Positions 1 to 9,026 of a DNA stretch of 64,000 nucleotides are shown one piece after another. The notes beneath the pieces are model-generated. The model was not told where the DNA came from. It saw only the letters and a list, made by a program, of their open reading frames with translations, and made no database searches. Each line of letters starts with the position of its first letter. Position 1 is the stretch's first letter. The stretch is from Pseudomonadota bacterium (lineage in GTDB: Bacteria > Pseudomonadota > Gammaproteobacteria > Xanthomonadales > Rhodanobacteraceae). Location of the stretch: NCBI GenBank assembly GCA_018240565.1, contig JAFEFO010000033.1:1-64000 (forward strand), written 5' to 3'. A program made the translations under genes and the position numbers.

Positions 1-30
1 CAGCCGGGACATAGGATGCTCATGGGCCAC
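1..30 (-). CDS. 5' end of a divergent gene running off the left edge
   Basis: Reading leftward on the minus strand, a GTG at 30-28 opens MAHEHPMSRL with no stop before the edge. A GGAGG Shine-Dalgarno (complement of 37-41) sits six bases upstream, ideal spacing. Only ten codons are visible, so no function can be assigned. The gene would be divergent from the EAL-domain gene. An out-of-frame ATG at 23 is an alternative start, but its spacing from GGAGG is poor. Confidence 0.4.
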   Translation of the reverse strand, partial: MAHEHPMSRL

Positions 31-166
31 GGTCGCCCTCCTGCTTGATGCCTAGACAACACCAAGCTAGCAGCGGCGACCGTGCGTCCGCTATTTACCC
101 GCAGATCCGTGAAGAACCTTTTTTTGCACGCTTTCCTGCTAGCATGGCGGCAGGGGGAAGGTGTGC

Positions 167-1333
167 ATGGCCAGCACTTACCGAATCGAGCTCAAATCCG
201 GCGACATATTGTTTCGCGAGGGTGACGCGCCGACCACCGCATTTCTCGTCGAATCCGGCGTGCTGCGCATTACGACCGAGCGCGATGGCGAGCCGGTGCT
301 CCTGGGTGATTTGTCCGCGGGCGCCCTGGTCGGCGAGATGGCGGTGCTGGACGACTCGCATCGCACGGCAACGGCAACCGCACTGTCAGGTTGCGTGCTG
401 ACGCCCATCGACCGCGCCCAGTTCGCCGAGCGCCTGCATGCGGCCGATCCGGTCGTGCGCGCCCTGTTGCTCAGCCAGTTGTCGCGCTACCGCACCGCGC
501 TGGCCACCTTCACCGGCAATGGATCCGTCCCCGTCTCGCCGACGGCCGGAGTCGAGTCGGCGCATGCACTGGACAAGATCCGCCTGGAAAGCCAGTTGCG
601 CAACGCGATGGAAAACCGCGAACTGGAAATCCGCCTGCAACCGATCCAGCACATCGCCAGCGGCAACCTGGCTGGGTACGAAGCGCTGACGCGCTGGACC
701 CATCCGGAACGCGGCGTGGTGTCGCCGGCGGACTTCATCGCGCTTGCCGAGGAAACCTCGCTGATCGTGCCGGTCGGCGAATATGTGCTGGGCGAGGTGT
801 GCACCGCCTTGCGCCGCATTGCCGACGAGGCCCCGCACGAGCGACTCTTCATTGCATTCAACGTTTCCGGCCGCCAGGTCGGCGATGCCGAATACGTGGC
901 GCGCGTGCTCGCGCAGTTGCGCGCACACGCCATCGCGCCGGCACAGCTGAAGCTCGAGATCACGGAAAGCCTGGTACTGGACTACGGCAAGATCGGCACC
1001 CTGATCGAGCGTGCGCATGCCGCCGGAATGCAGGTGGCGCTGGACGATTTCGGCACCGGCTATTCCAATCTCGGCCATTTGCACAAGCTTGCCTTCGACA
1101 CCATCAAGATCGACCAGGGCTTCATTCGACAACTGGACGATCCGCGTTGCCTGGCCATCGTGCGCGCGGTCATCAACATGGCGGCGGCGCTGGGCTGCAC
1201 GGTTGTCGCCGAGGGCGTGGAAACGCCAGCGCAGCTCGCCCAGCTGAAGATGCTCGGTTGCCAGTTCGCGCAAGGCTGGCTGGTCGGCAAGCCGGCCACG
1301 GTCGACGACGCGATCGCCGCACTGATGCGCTGA
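167..1333 (+). CDS. Cyclic-nucleotide-binding domain fused to EAL (c-di-GMP phosphodiesterase) domain
   Basis: A 388-residue cytoplasmic protein. Residues about 5-115 resemble a Crp-type cyclic-nucleotide-binding beta-roll (GDILFREGD, LGDLSAGALVGEMAVLDD). Residues about 145-385 form an EAL domain that hydrolyses c-di-GMP. The catalytic set looks intact: YEALTRW, FNVSG, EITES, DDFGTGYS, KID and EGVE. There is no GGDEF domain or membrane segment. Inference: a phosphodiesterase gated by a small ligand, possibly a cyclic nucleotide. The ATG at 167 is preferred over the in-frame GTG at 161 because AGGGGGAA (152-159) is spaced correctly for it. The gene is monocistronic; the next start lies 88 bases on. 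Confidence 0.88.
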   Translation: MASTYRIELKSGDILFREGDAPTTAFLVESGVLRITTERDGEPVLLGDLSAGALVGEMAVLDDSHRTATATALSGCVLTPIDRAQFAERLHAADPVVRALLLSQLSRYRTALATFTGNGSVPVSPTAGVESAHALDKIRLESQLRNAMENRELEIRLQPIQHIASGNLAGYEALTRWTHPERGVVSPADFIALAEETSLIVPVGEYVLGEVCTALRRIADEAPHERLFIAFNVSGRQVGDAEYVARVLAQLRAHAIAPAQLKLEITESLVLDYGKIGTLIERAHAAGMQVALDDFGTGYSNLGHLHKLAFDTIKIDQGFIRQLDDPRCLAIVRAVINMAAALGCTVVAEGVETPAQLAQLKMLGCQFAQGWLVGKPATVDDAIAALMR

Positions 1334-1421
1334 CAGCGGAAACCTTCGCGGAACGGTGCGGTCATAGTGGCGCCGGACGGTCGCGTCCGTGCGATCATTT
1401 GCCACCACAAAAATACAACCC

Positions 1422-2417
1422 ATGGACATGACCGAATCTTCCGTTCGCGGCCCGCTGACCGCCGCATTTGCCAGCCTGCGCAACGAGCTTTCGCATTGCA
1501 TCATCGGCCAGGCCGGGCTCGTCGACCGCCTGTTGATCGCCTTGCTGGCCGATGGCCATTTGTTGGTCGAAGGCGCGCCGGGCCTGGCCAAGACCACGGC
1601 GATCAAGGAGCTCGCCGCGCGCATCGAGGGCGATTTCCACCGCATCCAGTTCACGCCCGATTTGCTGCCGGCCGACCTGACCGGTACCGAAATTTACCGC
1701 CCACAAGCAGGTACGTTCGAGTTCCAGCGCGGTCCGGTGTTCCACAACCTGCTGCTCGCCGACGAAGTCAATCGCGCGCCGGCGAAAGTGCAGTCGGCCC
1801 TGCTCGAAGCGATGGGCGAGCGCCAGGTCACGGTCGGGCGCACGACGTATCCGCTGCCGCAACTGTTCCTGGTGATGGCGACGCAGAATCCGATCGAACA
1901 GGAAGGCACCTACCCCTTGCCCGAAGCACAACTCGATCGCTTCCTGATGCATGTGCGCGTCGACTATCCGGATGCCGCTGCGGAAGCGGCGATCCTCAAG
2001 TTCGCGCGCACGCGTGCCGGCGACGCGCTGCACGCAACGGCGCCGCCGCAGCGCTTGCTCGATCAACGCCAGATCTTCGCCGCCCGCAACGCCGTGCTCG
2101 GCCTGCACCTGGCGCCCGCGCTCGAGGAATATGTGGTGCAACTGACCCTGGCCACGCGCAAGCCGCAGGCCTATGGCGATGACCTCAAGCGCTGGATTGC
2201 CTATGGCGCAAGTCCGCGCGGCACCATTGCACTGGATCGCTGCGCGCGTGCGCATGCCTGGCTCAACGGGCGCGATTTTGTCGCGCCCGAAGACGTACAC
2301 GCCATCGCGCACGACGTGTTGCGCCATCGCGTCTTGTTGTCGTATGAGGCCGAGGCCGAAGGCATCGTGCCGGACAAGGTGATCGACGCACTGATCGCGC
2401 GCGTGCCGCTGCCGTGA
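1422..2417 (+). CDS. moxR: MoxR-family AAA+ ATPase
   Basis: A 331-residue AAA+ ATPase of the MoxR group, chaperones thought to assemble or activate von Willebrand (VWA) proteins encoded beside them. Walker A GAPGLAKTT lies at residues 51-59, Walker B in LLLADEVNRAP, and sensor 1 in MATQNP followed by the family-typical IEQEGTYPLPEAQLDRF. It is the first gene of the six-gene Bat operon, and its TGA overlaps the next GTG by four bases. ATG 1422 is chosen; ATG 1428 is an in-frame alternative. Neither has a strong Shine-Dalgarno sequence. Confidence 0.92.
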   Translation: MDMTESSVRGPLTAAFASLRNELSHCIIGQAGLVDRLLIALLADGHLLVEGAPGLAKTTAIKELAARIEGDFHRIQFTPDLLPADLTGTEIYRPQAGTFEFQRGPVFHNLLLADEVNRAPAKVQSALLEAMGERQVTVGRTTYPLPQLFLVMATQNPIEQEGTYPLPEAQLDRFLMHVRVDYPDAAAEAAILKFARTRAGDALHATAPPQRLLDQRQIFAARNAVLGLHLAPALEEYVVQLTLATRKPQAYGDDLKRWIAYGASPRGTIALDRCARAHAWLNGRDFVAPEDVHAIAHDVLRHRVLLSYEAEAEGIVPDKVIDALIARVPLP

Positions 2418-3349
2418 ACGCGCAGCCCGTTGCCGGCGTCGACGTCGCCTTGCCGGAACTGATCGCCCTGCGCCTGCGCGCGCGACGACTGGCGCGGCCG
2501 GCCACGCGCGTTGCCGGCATCCATTCCGCCGCGCACGCTTCGCGCTTTCGCGGACGCGGCGTGGATTATGCCGAGTCGCGCATCTATCAACCCGGTGACG
2601 ACATCCGCCAGATGGACTGGCGCGTGACCGCGCGCAGCGGCAAACCGCATACCAAGGTGTTCGAGGAAGAACGCGAGCAGGGCGTGCTGCTGATCGTCGA
2701 TGAAAACCCCGCCATGCGCTTCGGCACGCGCGTGCGCTTCAAGTCGGTGCAGGCCGCGCGCGTGGCGGCACTGATCGCCTGGACGGCGGCGCGCAATGGC
2801 GACCGCATCGGCGCGCTCGGCTTCGGCGCCGGCATCGATGCGGAAGTTAAACCCGGCGGCGGCGCGCGCGGCGCCCTGCACGTGCTGCGCGCATTGGCCG
2901 AATGGGACGCGCAAGCCGACCGCACGACGCAGGTACCGCTGTCGCAGGCCTTGCAGCGCGCGCGCCGGATCGCGCGGCCGGGCAGCCGCGTGGTGCTGAT
3001 CAGCGACGGCTTCAGCGCCGACGCCGACGCGCAAGGGCCGCTGTCGCTGCTCGCCGATCACTGCGACGTGGCCGTGATCGTGCTCGGCGACACCCTGGAA
3101 CTGGCCGCACCGGCACCGGGCCGCTATGCCTTGCAAGGCGATTCCGGCCGCGTCCTGCTGGACTTCGCCGCTGCGCGCACGCGCGCGGACTGGCAACACT
3201 GGTTCGCGCAGCACCGCGCCAACCTGACGCGCCTGTGCGACAAGCGCGCGCTGCGCTGGGTCTTGCTGGAAACGCACGCCGAACCCGATGCGGCCGTTGC
3301 GCAGTTGCTGAACTCGGACGCGCGCCGCCGCCGCGCGGCAAACGCATGA
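2414..3349 (+). CDS. DUF58 domain protein (MoxR partner)
   Basis: A 311-residue DUF58 protein. The family diagnostic block G-R-G-x-x-x-x-x-R-x-Y-x-x-G-D-D-x-R-x-x-D-W is clear (FRGRGVDYAESR, then YQPGDDIRQMDWRVTARSG). A VWA-like fold follows (VLLIVDENPAMRF). These proteins almost always sit directly after moxR and are probable MoxR clients; their biochemical role is unproven. It begins at a GTG overlapping the moxR stop (GTGA) and ends in an ATGA overlap with the next gene, so translation is probably coupled. Confidence 0.88.
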   Translation: MNAQPVAGVDVALPELIALRLRARRLARPATRVAGIHSAAHASRFRGRGVDYAESRIYQPGDDIRQMDWRVTARSGKPHTKVFEEEREQGVLLIVDENPAMRFGTRVRFKSVQAARVAALIAWTAARNGDRIGALGFGAGIDAEVKPGGGARGALHVLRALAEWDAQADRTTQVPLSQALQRARRIARPGSRVVLISDGFSADADAQGPLSLLADHCDVAVIVLGDTLELAAPAPGRYALQGDSGRVLLDFAAARTRADWQHWFAQHRANLTRLCDKRALRWVLLETHAEPDAAVAQLLNSDARRRRAANA

Positions 3350-3825
3350 ACGCGCCGCCGGCAGGTCCCGTGTTGCGCGACATCCACCTGCCGCCGCCGC
3401 CGGGCTGGTGGCCGCCGGCGCCGGGCTGGTGGATCCTTGCGGCGACGACGGTCTGCCTGTGCGCGATTGCATTGTATAAATTGCACAAATTGCGCAAACG
3501 CCGTTGGCATGAACGCGCCGTGTTGCACGAACTCGATGTCTGCGTCGCGGCGAACCGCGACAATCCGCCAGGTCTTGCCGCAGCCTTGTCGCTGTTCCTG
3601 CGCCGCCTGGCGCTGCGCGACGCGTCGGCCGCGGCGTATCCGGGCGAGCGCTGGCTCGAATACCTGGATGCACGCGGCGGTGGCGAGGAATTCCGCCGTG
3701 GCGTGGGCCGCGTGCTCGTCGACGCGCCGTTTCGCGCGCACGCCGATTTCGACGCCAGTGCACTGATCGCGCTGGTGCGGCGGTACACGCGCGCCGCGCT
3801 GGCCAGCGGAGCCGCGCATGCTTGA
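3346..3825 (+). CDS. DUF4381 membrane protein of the Bat operon
   Basis: A 159-residue protein with a proline/tryptophan-rich N-terminus (LPPPPGWWPPAPGWW), one transmembrane helix at about residues 28-45, a basic stretch (KLHKLRKRRW) and a soluble helical tail. This is the DUF4381 pattern found between DUF58 and batA genes in Gammaproteobacteria. The ATG overlaps the previous stop by four bases, and its 3' end overlaps batA by eight bases. Its function is unknown; the position suggests a membrane anchor or adaptor of the MoxR/VWA complex. Confidence 0.82.
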   Translation: MNAPPAGPVLRDIHLPPPPGWWPPAPGWWILAATTVCLCAIALYKLHKLRKRRWHERAVLHELDVCVAANRDNPPGLAAALSLFLRRLALRDASAAAYPGERWLEYLDARGGGEEFRRGVGRVLVDAPFRAHADFDASALIALVRRYTRAALASGAAHA

Positions 3826-4822
3826 GTTTGCCTGGCCCTGGTTGTTCGCATTGCTGCCGTTGCCGTGGCTGATGATGCGTGTATTGCCGCCGGCGCGCGA
3901 CGAGGCCGGCGCCGCCCTGCGCCTGCCGTATGCATTGGATGGCATGGAAGCCGCATCGGGCGCGGCGCCTGTCGCCAACTGGCGGCGTTGGCTGTTCCTC
4001 GCGGCGTGGGCATTGCTGGTGTGCGCCGCAGCGCGCCCGCAATGGCTCGGGCCGCCGCAGGATGTCGCGCGCACCGGCCGCGATCTGCTGCTGGCGGTGG
4101 ATGCCTCCGGCAGCATGAGTACGCCGGACATGCAGATCGGCGGTCGCGCGGTCAGCCGATACGCGGCGGTCAAGGCCATCGCCGGCGATTTCATCCGCCG
4201 CCGCGTCGGCGACCGCATCGGCCTGATCGTGTTCGGCAGCCAGGCCTATCTGCTCACGCCGCTGACCTTCGATCGTGACACCGTGCTCAAGCAACTGGAC
4301 GAATCCGCGGTCGGCCTGCCCGGTCGACAGACCGCGATTGGCGACGCGGTCGGTCTCGCCGTCAAGCGATTGCAACAGCGGCCGCGCGACCAGCGCGTGC
4401 TGATCCTGCTCACCGACGGCGTCAACGATGCCGGTGTTCTGGATCCGTACAAGGCCATCGATCTTGCCGTCGCCGAGCACGTGCGCATCTACACCATCGG
4501 CATCGGCGCCGATGCCATGACCGTGGGCGGATTCTTCGGCCCGCAAGTGGTCAATCCCTCGCAGGACATCGACACGCGCCTGCTCACCGAAATGGCGAAG
4601 AAGACCGGCGGCGAGTTCTACCGCGCGCACGATACGGCCGAACTCGCCCGCATCTATCGACAGATCGACGCGCTCGAACCGGTCGCCGACAAGGGCCAGC
4701 AGTTCCGGCCGGTCGATGAATGGTTCTGGTGGCCGCTCGCGCTGGCCGTGCTGATCGTGCTGATCGCGGCCTTCAGGGCCTTGCCGATGCCACAGGCATT
4801 GCGCGAGCGATGGGCGCGATGA
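3818..4822 (+). CDS. batA: BatA-like membrane VWA protein
   Basis: A 334-residue protein with two N-terminal transmembrane segments (about 5-20 and 57-72), a periplasmic VWA domain and a C-terminal helix (WFWWPLALAVLIVLIAAF). The metal-ion-dependent adhesion site is intact: D95-A-S97-G-S99, plus the later LLTDGVND aspartate. Bat proteins are linked to stress and aerotolerance in Bacteroides and spirochaetes; the role here is inferred. Its stop overlaps the start of batB (ATGA at 4819). Confidence 0.88.
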   Translation: MLEFAWPWLFALLPLPWLMMRVLPPARDEAGAALRLPYALDGMEAASGAAPVANWRRWLFLAAWALLVCAAARPQWLGPPQDVARTGRDLLLAVDASGSMSTPDMQIGGRAVSRYAAVKAIAGDFIRRRVGDRIGLIVFGSQAYLLTPLTFDRDTVLKQLDESAVGLPGRQTAIGDAVGLAVKRLQQRPRDQRVLILLTDGVNDAGVLDPYKAIDLAVAEHVRIYTIGIGADAMTVGGFFGPQVVNPSQDIDTRLLTEMAKKTGGEFYRAHDTAELARIYRQIDALEPVADKGQQFRPVDEWFWWPLALAVLIVLIAAFRALPMPQALRERWAR

Positions 4823-6741
4823 GCACGTTCCTGCACGATTTCCATTTCCTGCGGCCGTGGTGGCTGCTCGCGCTCGTGGCGGTGCCGCTGCTGTGGCGTG
4901 CCTTGGCGCGCAGCACTGTGGAGGCGGGCGCCTGGCGCGTCGCGGTCGATGCGCACCTGCTGCGGCATTTGCTTGTTTCGCGAGATGCGCAGAGCCATTC
5001 CCGTGCGCCGCGTTGGCTTGCCGCCTGCGCCTGGGTCGTGGCGTGCCTGGCTCTGGCGGGCCCGGCGTGGGAACGCCTGCCGCAGCCGCTGTACGAGAAT
5101 CGTGCCGCACGCGTGTTCGCGCTGGAATTGTCGCCGAGCATGTCCGCGCAGGATCTCAAGCCCAGTCGCTATGAACGTGCGCGCTTCAAGCTCGACGACA
5201 TGCTCGCGCGCAGCACCGGCATGCAAACCGCGCTGATCGCCTATGCCGGCGACGCCTTCGTGGTCGCGCCGCTCACCGACGACGTGCACACGGTCACCAA
5301 CCTCGTCGATGCGCTGGATCCGTCCGTGATGCCCTCTGCAGGCAACGATACCGGCCACGCCATCGACCTTGCGGTGAAATTGATCGGGCAGGCGGGCTTG
5401 CGGGATGGGCAGATCGTGCTGCTCGCCGACGGCGCCAGCGAGGACGCGGTCATGGCCGCGCGCAGGGCGCGGGCCGCGGGCGTGGCCGTGTCGGTGCTCG
5501 GCGTTGGCACGGATCAAGGCGCGCCGGTGGCGCTGGCGCAAGGCGGATTCCTCAAGGATACGTCCGGCAACATCGTCCTGCCGAAACTCGACGCGGCGGC
5601 CCTGCGCGCCGTGGCGCAAGCCGGTGGCGGACGCTATGCGAGCGTCACCGCGGATGCCGGCGACATCGATGCCGTACTGGCGGCGGAGCCGGTGCAGGGC
5701 ACGGCGCAAGCGCGCGTGACGGATGCCGTCACGGCACGCTTCCTGGATCGCGGACCCTGGCTGGTGTTGTTGCTGCTGCCGCTGGCCGCGGTCGGTTTCC
5801 GTCGCGGCTGGCTGGCGCTGTTGCCATTGGTGCTGTGCGCGCACGCGACGCCGGCGCAGGCTTTCACATGGCGCGATTTGTGGCAGCGCCCCGACCAACA
5901 GGCGCGCGCGCAACTGGATGCCGGCCATGCCGAAAAGGCGCAGGCGCTGGCGCGAGATCCGGCATTGCGCGGCGCCGCGGCCTATCGCGCCGGTGATTTC
6001 AAGGCGGCGCAAGCCGAATTCGACAAGACCAATGACGCGCAGGCCCTGTACAACCGCGGCAATGCGCTGGCGAAGCAGCAGGATTTCAAGCAAGCCATTG
6101 CTTCCTATGACGACGCCTTGCGGCAGGATCCTCAACTTGTCGATGCGCAGGCCAACAAGAAAGCGGTCGAGGATTGGCTCAAGCAGCAAAAACAGCAGCA
6201 GCAAGACAAGCAGCAGAACGGGAAGAACGGCCAGCGCGGCAAGCCGGATTCTTCCCCGCAGGACGGCAGCCAACAACAGCAGTCGTCGGAAAATCAGCAG
6301 GATCAGGAAAAATCCGGCCAGCAGGACGGGCAAGATCAATCCGGCAACCAGAAGTCCGATGCGCAATCAGGCGAGCAAAAGGAAACCGGCAGCAAAGGGC
6401 AGGACCAGCAATCCGGCGCCGACAACGCGGCACAACCATCCGCGCAGGAGCAAGCCAAGGCACAACAGGCCGAGCACGCGGCAGACAAGGACTTCGGCAA
6501 GGAAATGAATCGCCAATTGCAGCAGGGCGCCACCAAGCCCGGCGACAAGAAGGCCGGACCCGAACCGGTGCGGCTTGGCGCGGCGGAAGGCGATGCGCCC
6601 AAGAACGAGCGCGACCAGGCCGTCGAGCAGTGGTTGCAGCGCGTGCCGGATGATCCGGGCGGATTGTTGCGGCGCAAGTTCCGGCTCGAATACGAAATGC
6701 GGCAAAACGGCGGACGCGTGCCGCAGGAGCAGGACGAATGA
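4819..6741 (+). CDS. batB: BatB/BatC fusion: VWA domain plus TPR and Gln-rich tail
   Basis: A 640-residue protein. Helices at about 14-27 and 66-82 precede a VWA domain (about 95-290). A further membrane segment (about 308-345) follows, then TPR-like helices (ALYNRGNALAKQQDFKQAIASYDDAL) and a long low-complexity Q/G/K/D-rich tail of BatC type. The first MIDAS aspartate is replaced by glutamate: E103-L-S105-P-S107, encoded by GAA at 5125-5127, whereas BatA next door keeps D95. The ATG at 4819 overlaps the batA stop; an in-frame ATG at 4810 is possible. The 3' end overlaps batD by four bases. Confidence 0.87.
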   Translation: MSTFLHDFHFLRPWWLLALVAVPLLWRALARSTVEAGAWRVAVDAHLLRHLLVSRDAQSHSRAPRWLAACAWVVACLALAGPAWERLPQPLYENRAARVFALELSPSMSAQDLKPSRYERARFKLDDMLARSTGMQTALIAYAGDAFVVAPLTDDVHTVTNLVDALDPSVMPSAGNDTGHAIDLAVKLIGQAGLRDGQIVLLADGASEDAVMAARRARAAGVAVSVLGVGTDQGAPVALAQGGFLKDTSGNIVLPKLDAAALRAVAQAGGGRYASVTADAGDIDAVLAAEPVQGTAQARVTDAVTARFLDRGPWLVLLLLPLAAVGFRRGWLALLPLVLCAHATPAQAFTWRDLWQRPDQQARAQLDAGHAEKAQALARDPALRGAAAYRAGDFKAAQAEFDKTNDAQALYNRGNALAKQQDFKQAIASYDDALRQDPQLVDAQANKKAVEDWLKQQKQQQQDKQQNGKNGQRGKPDSSPQDGSQQQQSSENQQDQEKSGQQDGQDQSGNQKSDAQSGEQKETGSKGQDQQSGADNAAQPSAQEQAKAQQAEHAADKDFGKEMNRQLQQGATKPGDKKAGPEPVRLGAAEGDAPKNERDQAVEQWLQRVPDDPGGLLRRKFRLEYEMRQNGGRVPQEQDE

Positions 6742-8447
6742 ACGCCATGACCCGACACCTTGGCGCATTGTGCGCATTTGCGACATTGTGGATTTGTGCG
6801 ACTGCGCAGGCGACGAGCGTGCGCGCATGGCTGGACCGCAACCAGATGCAGCTTGGCGAGACGGTCACGCTCAATGTGCAGGTGCAGAGCGACACACAGG
6901 CGCAAGCGCCGGATTTCAGCACGCTCGCGGGTGATTTCGGCATGACCGGAACGCAAAGCTCCACCTCGGTCAACATGGTCAATGGCAATACCACATCGAG
7001 CGTGCTGTGGGCGGTTGGCCTGTCGCCCAAGCACACCGGCACCTTCACCATCCCGGCGTTGAGCGTTGCCGGGCAGCAAACGCAGCCGCTGACACTGGTG
7101 GTGTCGGCACCGTCCGCAGCGGCCTCGCAGCCCGGCGGTGATGTGTTCGTGGAGACCCAGGCCGATCCGTTGTCGCCGTACGTGCAGCAACAGGTGTTGC
7201 TGACGGTGAAGTTGTATTTCGCCGTAAACCTGATCGATGGCAACCTGGACGACCCGCAGGTCAAGGGTGCGGTCGTGCGCAAACTTGGCCAGGACAGCCA
7301 TTACCGCGCCCAGGTCGGCGGGCGCAGTTACAACGTGGTCGAACGCCACTACGCGCTGACGCCGGAAAGCAACGGCGCACTCAGCGTGACGCCGGTGGTG
7401 TTTCGTGGGCATGCCACTGATGCGAACGGTGGCGGCTTCTTCTTCAACCAGGGCCGCGCCATCGGTGCGCAGTCGCCGGCCATTGCCTTGAACGTGCGGC
7501 CGCGTCCGACGGCATCGGGCAATGGGACCTGGCTGCCGGCGCGATCGATGTCGCTGACCGCCACGGGCATCGATTCGACCACGTCGGCGCAGGTCGGCGA
7601 ACCCTTGACCCTGACCTTGCGCCTGGAAGCGCAAGGCCTCGGATTCGAGCAGTTGCCGAAACTGGAATTGCCGAAGATCGACGGCGCCGACATCTATCCG
7701 GACAAGCCGGTGACGCAGGACAAGGATGATGGCCAGTGGCTGTATGGCGTGCGCGAGCGCAAGTTCGCCATCGTGCCAAATCGTACCGGCCCACTGACCT
7801 TGCCGCCGATCAGCGTGGGCTGGTGGGACACGGCGCACGATGGCGCGCAGACCGCGCAGTTGCCCGCGATTACGCTGACCGTGCAACCGGCAGCAGGAAA
7901 CGCCTCGGCGTCGCCGCCGGCACATGATTCGCAAGTGACACCGGCTCCGGCCGCCCTCGCGACGAATGCGGTGGCGGCACCCGCCGTTGCCGACACGACC
8001 GAATTGCACCTGTGGCGAACGCTCGCGTTCATGGCGCTGGCACTGTGGGCGGTAACGCTTGCCGCGTGGATCGCCTGGATGCTGTCGCAGCGGCGCAAGT
8101 CCAAGCCGCACGTGCCGGCGCCTGCGCGGCCGGATGCAACGCCTGCGCGCCGCGCATTCACCGAGGCGTGTCAGCGCGAGGACTGGAACTCCGCGGCTCG
8201 CGCCTTGTTGCGCTGGGCGCGTTTGCAACGTCCGCAACTGAAGAATCTCGGCGAATTGGCGAGCGTGTTGCGCAACACCGAACAGGCCAACGCGATTGTC
8301 GATCTGGAGCGCGCACGCTTCGGCAGAAACGTGGTGGCGGGATTGTCGAGCCGCCTGACGGAAGTGTTCCGGCGCGATCTCCAATTCATGTCCGATTCCC
8401 CGCAAAAAGCTCCGGTCTCAGCATTGCCTGAGCTATATCCTTCCTGA
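6738..8447 (+). CDS. batD: BatD family protein
   Basis: A 569-residue protein with an N-terminal signal peptide (cleavage near ATAQAT), a long beta-rich periplasmic region of Ig-like segments (VRAWLDRNQMQLGETVTLNV and repeats of that kind), one transmembrane helix (about 425-447) and a cytoplasmic tail. It belongs to the BatD/oxygen-tolerance family and is the last gene of the moxR-DUF58-DUF4381-batA-batB-batD operon, joined by an ATGA overlap. It probably acts as the periplasmic scaffold of the Bat complex (inference). No T-rich terminator follows directly. Confidence 0.86.
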   Translation: MNAMTRHLGALCAFATLWICATAQATSVRAWLDRNQMQLGETVTLNVQVQSDTQAQAPDFSTLAGDFGMTGTQSSTSVNMVNGNTTSSVLWAVGLSPKHTGTFTIPALSVAGQQTQPLTLVVSAPSAAASQPGGDVFVETQADPLSPYVQQQVLLTVKLYFAVNLIDGNLDDPQVKGAVVRKLGQDSHYRAQVGGRSYNVVERHYALTPESNGALSVTPVVFRGHATDANGGGFFFNQGRAIGAQSPAIALNVRPRPTASGNGTWLPARSMSLTATGIDSTTSAQVGEPLTLTLRLEAQGLGFEQLPKLELPKIDGADIYPDKPVTQDKDDGQWLYGVRERKFAIVPNRTGPLTLPPISVGWWDTAHDGAQTAQLPAITLTVQPAAGNASASPPAHDSQVTPAPAALATNAVAAPAVADTTELHLWRTLAFMALALWAVTLAAWIAWMLSQRRKSKPHVPAPARPDATPARRAFTEACQREDWNSAARALLRWARLQRPQLKNLGELASVLRNTEQANAIVDLERARFGRNVVAGLSSRLTEVFRRDLQFMSDSPQKAPVSALPELYPS

Positions 8448-8471
8448 GTCGAAAACCGACCGGCAACGTCA

Positions 8472-8648
8472 GGATACGACGCGCTGTATCCGCCTTTGGC
8501 GATCGGAAGGTTTATTGTCCGGACCGCCTTGCGGATTCCGAAAAACGTGATACGGTTCACGGTACGCGGCAAGCCAATGGGGCAGGCGGCTGCGCGTTGC
8601 AGCGGATGGGGATGGCATCCGTCTTGCAACTGCGGATAGCGCCATCCG
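8472..8648 (+). promoter_or_regulatory. Leader region with four short inverted repeats
   Basis: The 225 bases between batD and the next gene hold no ORF but four inverted repeats: GGATAC/GTATCC (8472-8491), CGTGA/TCACG (8546-8561), CGGATG/CATCCG (8603-8621) and CGGAT/ATCCG (8633-8648). None has a T-tract. They could be operator sites or a folded 5' leader. No convincing -10 element was found. Confidence 0.3.
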
Positions 8649-8672
8649 TGCCAACCGACTCAGGGAAATCCC

Positions 8673-9026
8673 ATGACGAAAAAATGTTTCCGGCCACCGC
8701 GGCGCGGCGAGCCTGCCTTGCGCACGACCCTGGCGGCCGCCGTCCTGCTTGCTGCAGGTGTGCAGAGCATCCCGGCAGCCCATGCGCAGACCAGCGGCCC
8801 CTATTCGCTCAATTGGTCCACCGTGAGCGTCAATGGCGGGGGCATCGCCCACCTGCGCAGCCAGTGTTTCATCCTTTCGGGCTCGATCGATTTCCAGTCC
8901 GCCCCGAACAACACGAGCATTTTCTACGGTAACGGCGGCTACACGCTCTACAGCGGGTTCTGGTGGACGACGCCGATTTCCAATCTTGACGAAATCTTCT
9001 TTGACGGATTCGAGGAGTGCCGCTAA
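8673..9026 (+). CDS. Short secreted protein with C-terminal GFE motif
   Basis: A 117-residue protein with a basic N-terminus and a signal peptide (hydrophobic about 18-32, cleavage near AHAQ). The mature part is about 80 residues, Gly/Ser/Asn/aromatic-rich, and ends [19 protein letters not shown] (8662-8667) five bases before the ATG supports the start. The TAA overlaps the ATG of the collagen-like gene by one base (TAATG), so the two are probably co-translated and may work together on the cell surface. No known domain is recognised. The IF-x-x-GFE tail recurs in the unrelated protein at 26601-27671. Confidence 0.72.
   Translation: MTKKCFRPPRRGEPALRTTLAAAVLLAAGVQSIPAAHAQTSGPYSLNWSTVSVNGGGIAHLRSQCFILSGSIDFQSAPNNTSIFYGNGGYTLYSGFWWTTPISNLDEIFFDGFEECR

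Noticed and set aside
2201..5110. A 969-codon minus-strand open frame
   Set aside because: Antisense to moxR, DUF58, DUF4381, batA and batB; composition is Arg/Ala/His-rich with no domain.
8472..8491. GGATAC/GTATCC hairpin as the bat operon terminator
   Set aside because: A six-base stem with no T-run is too weak to call a terminator.
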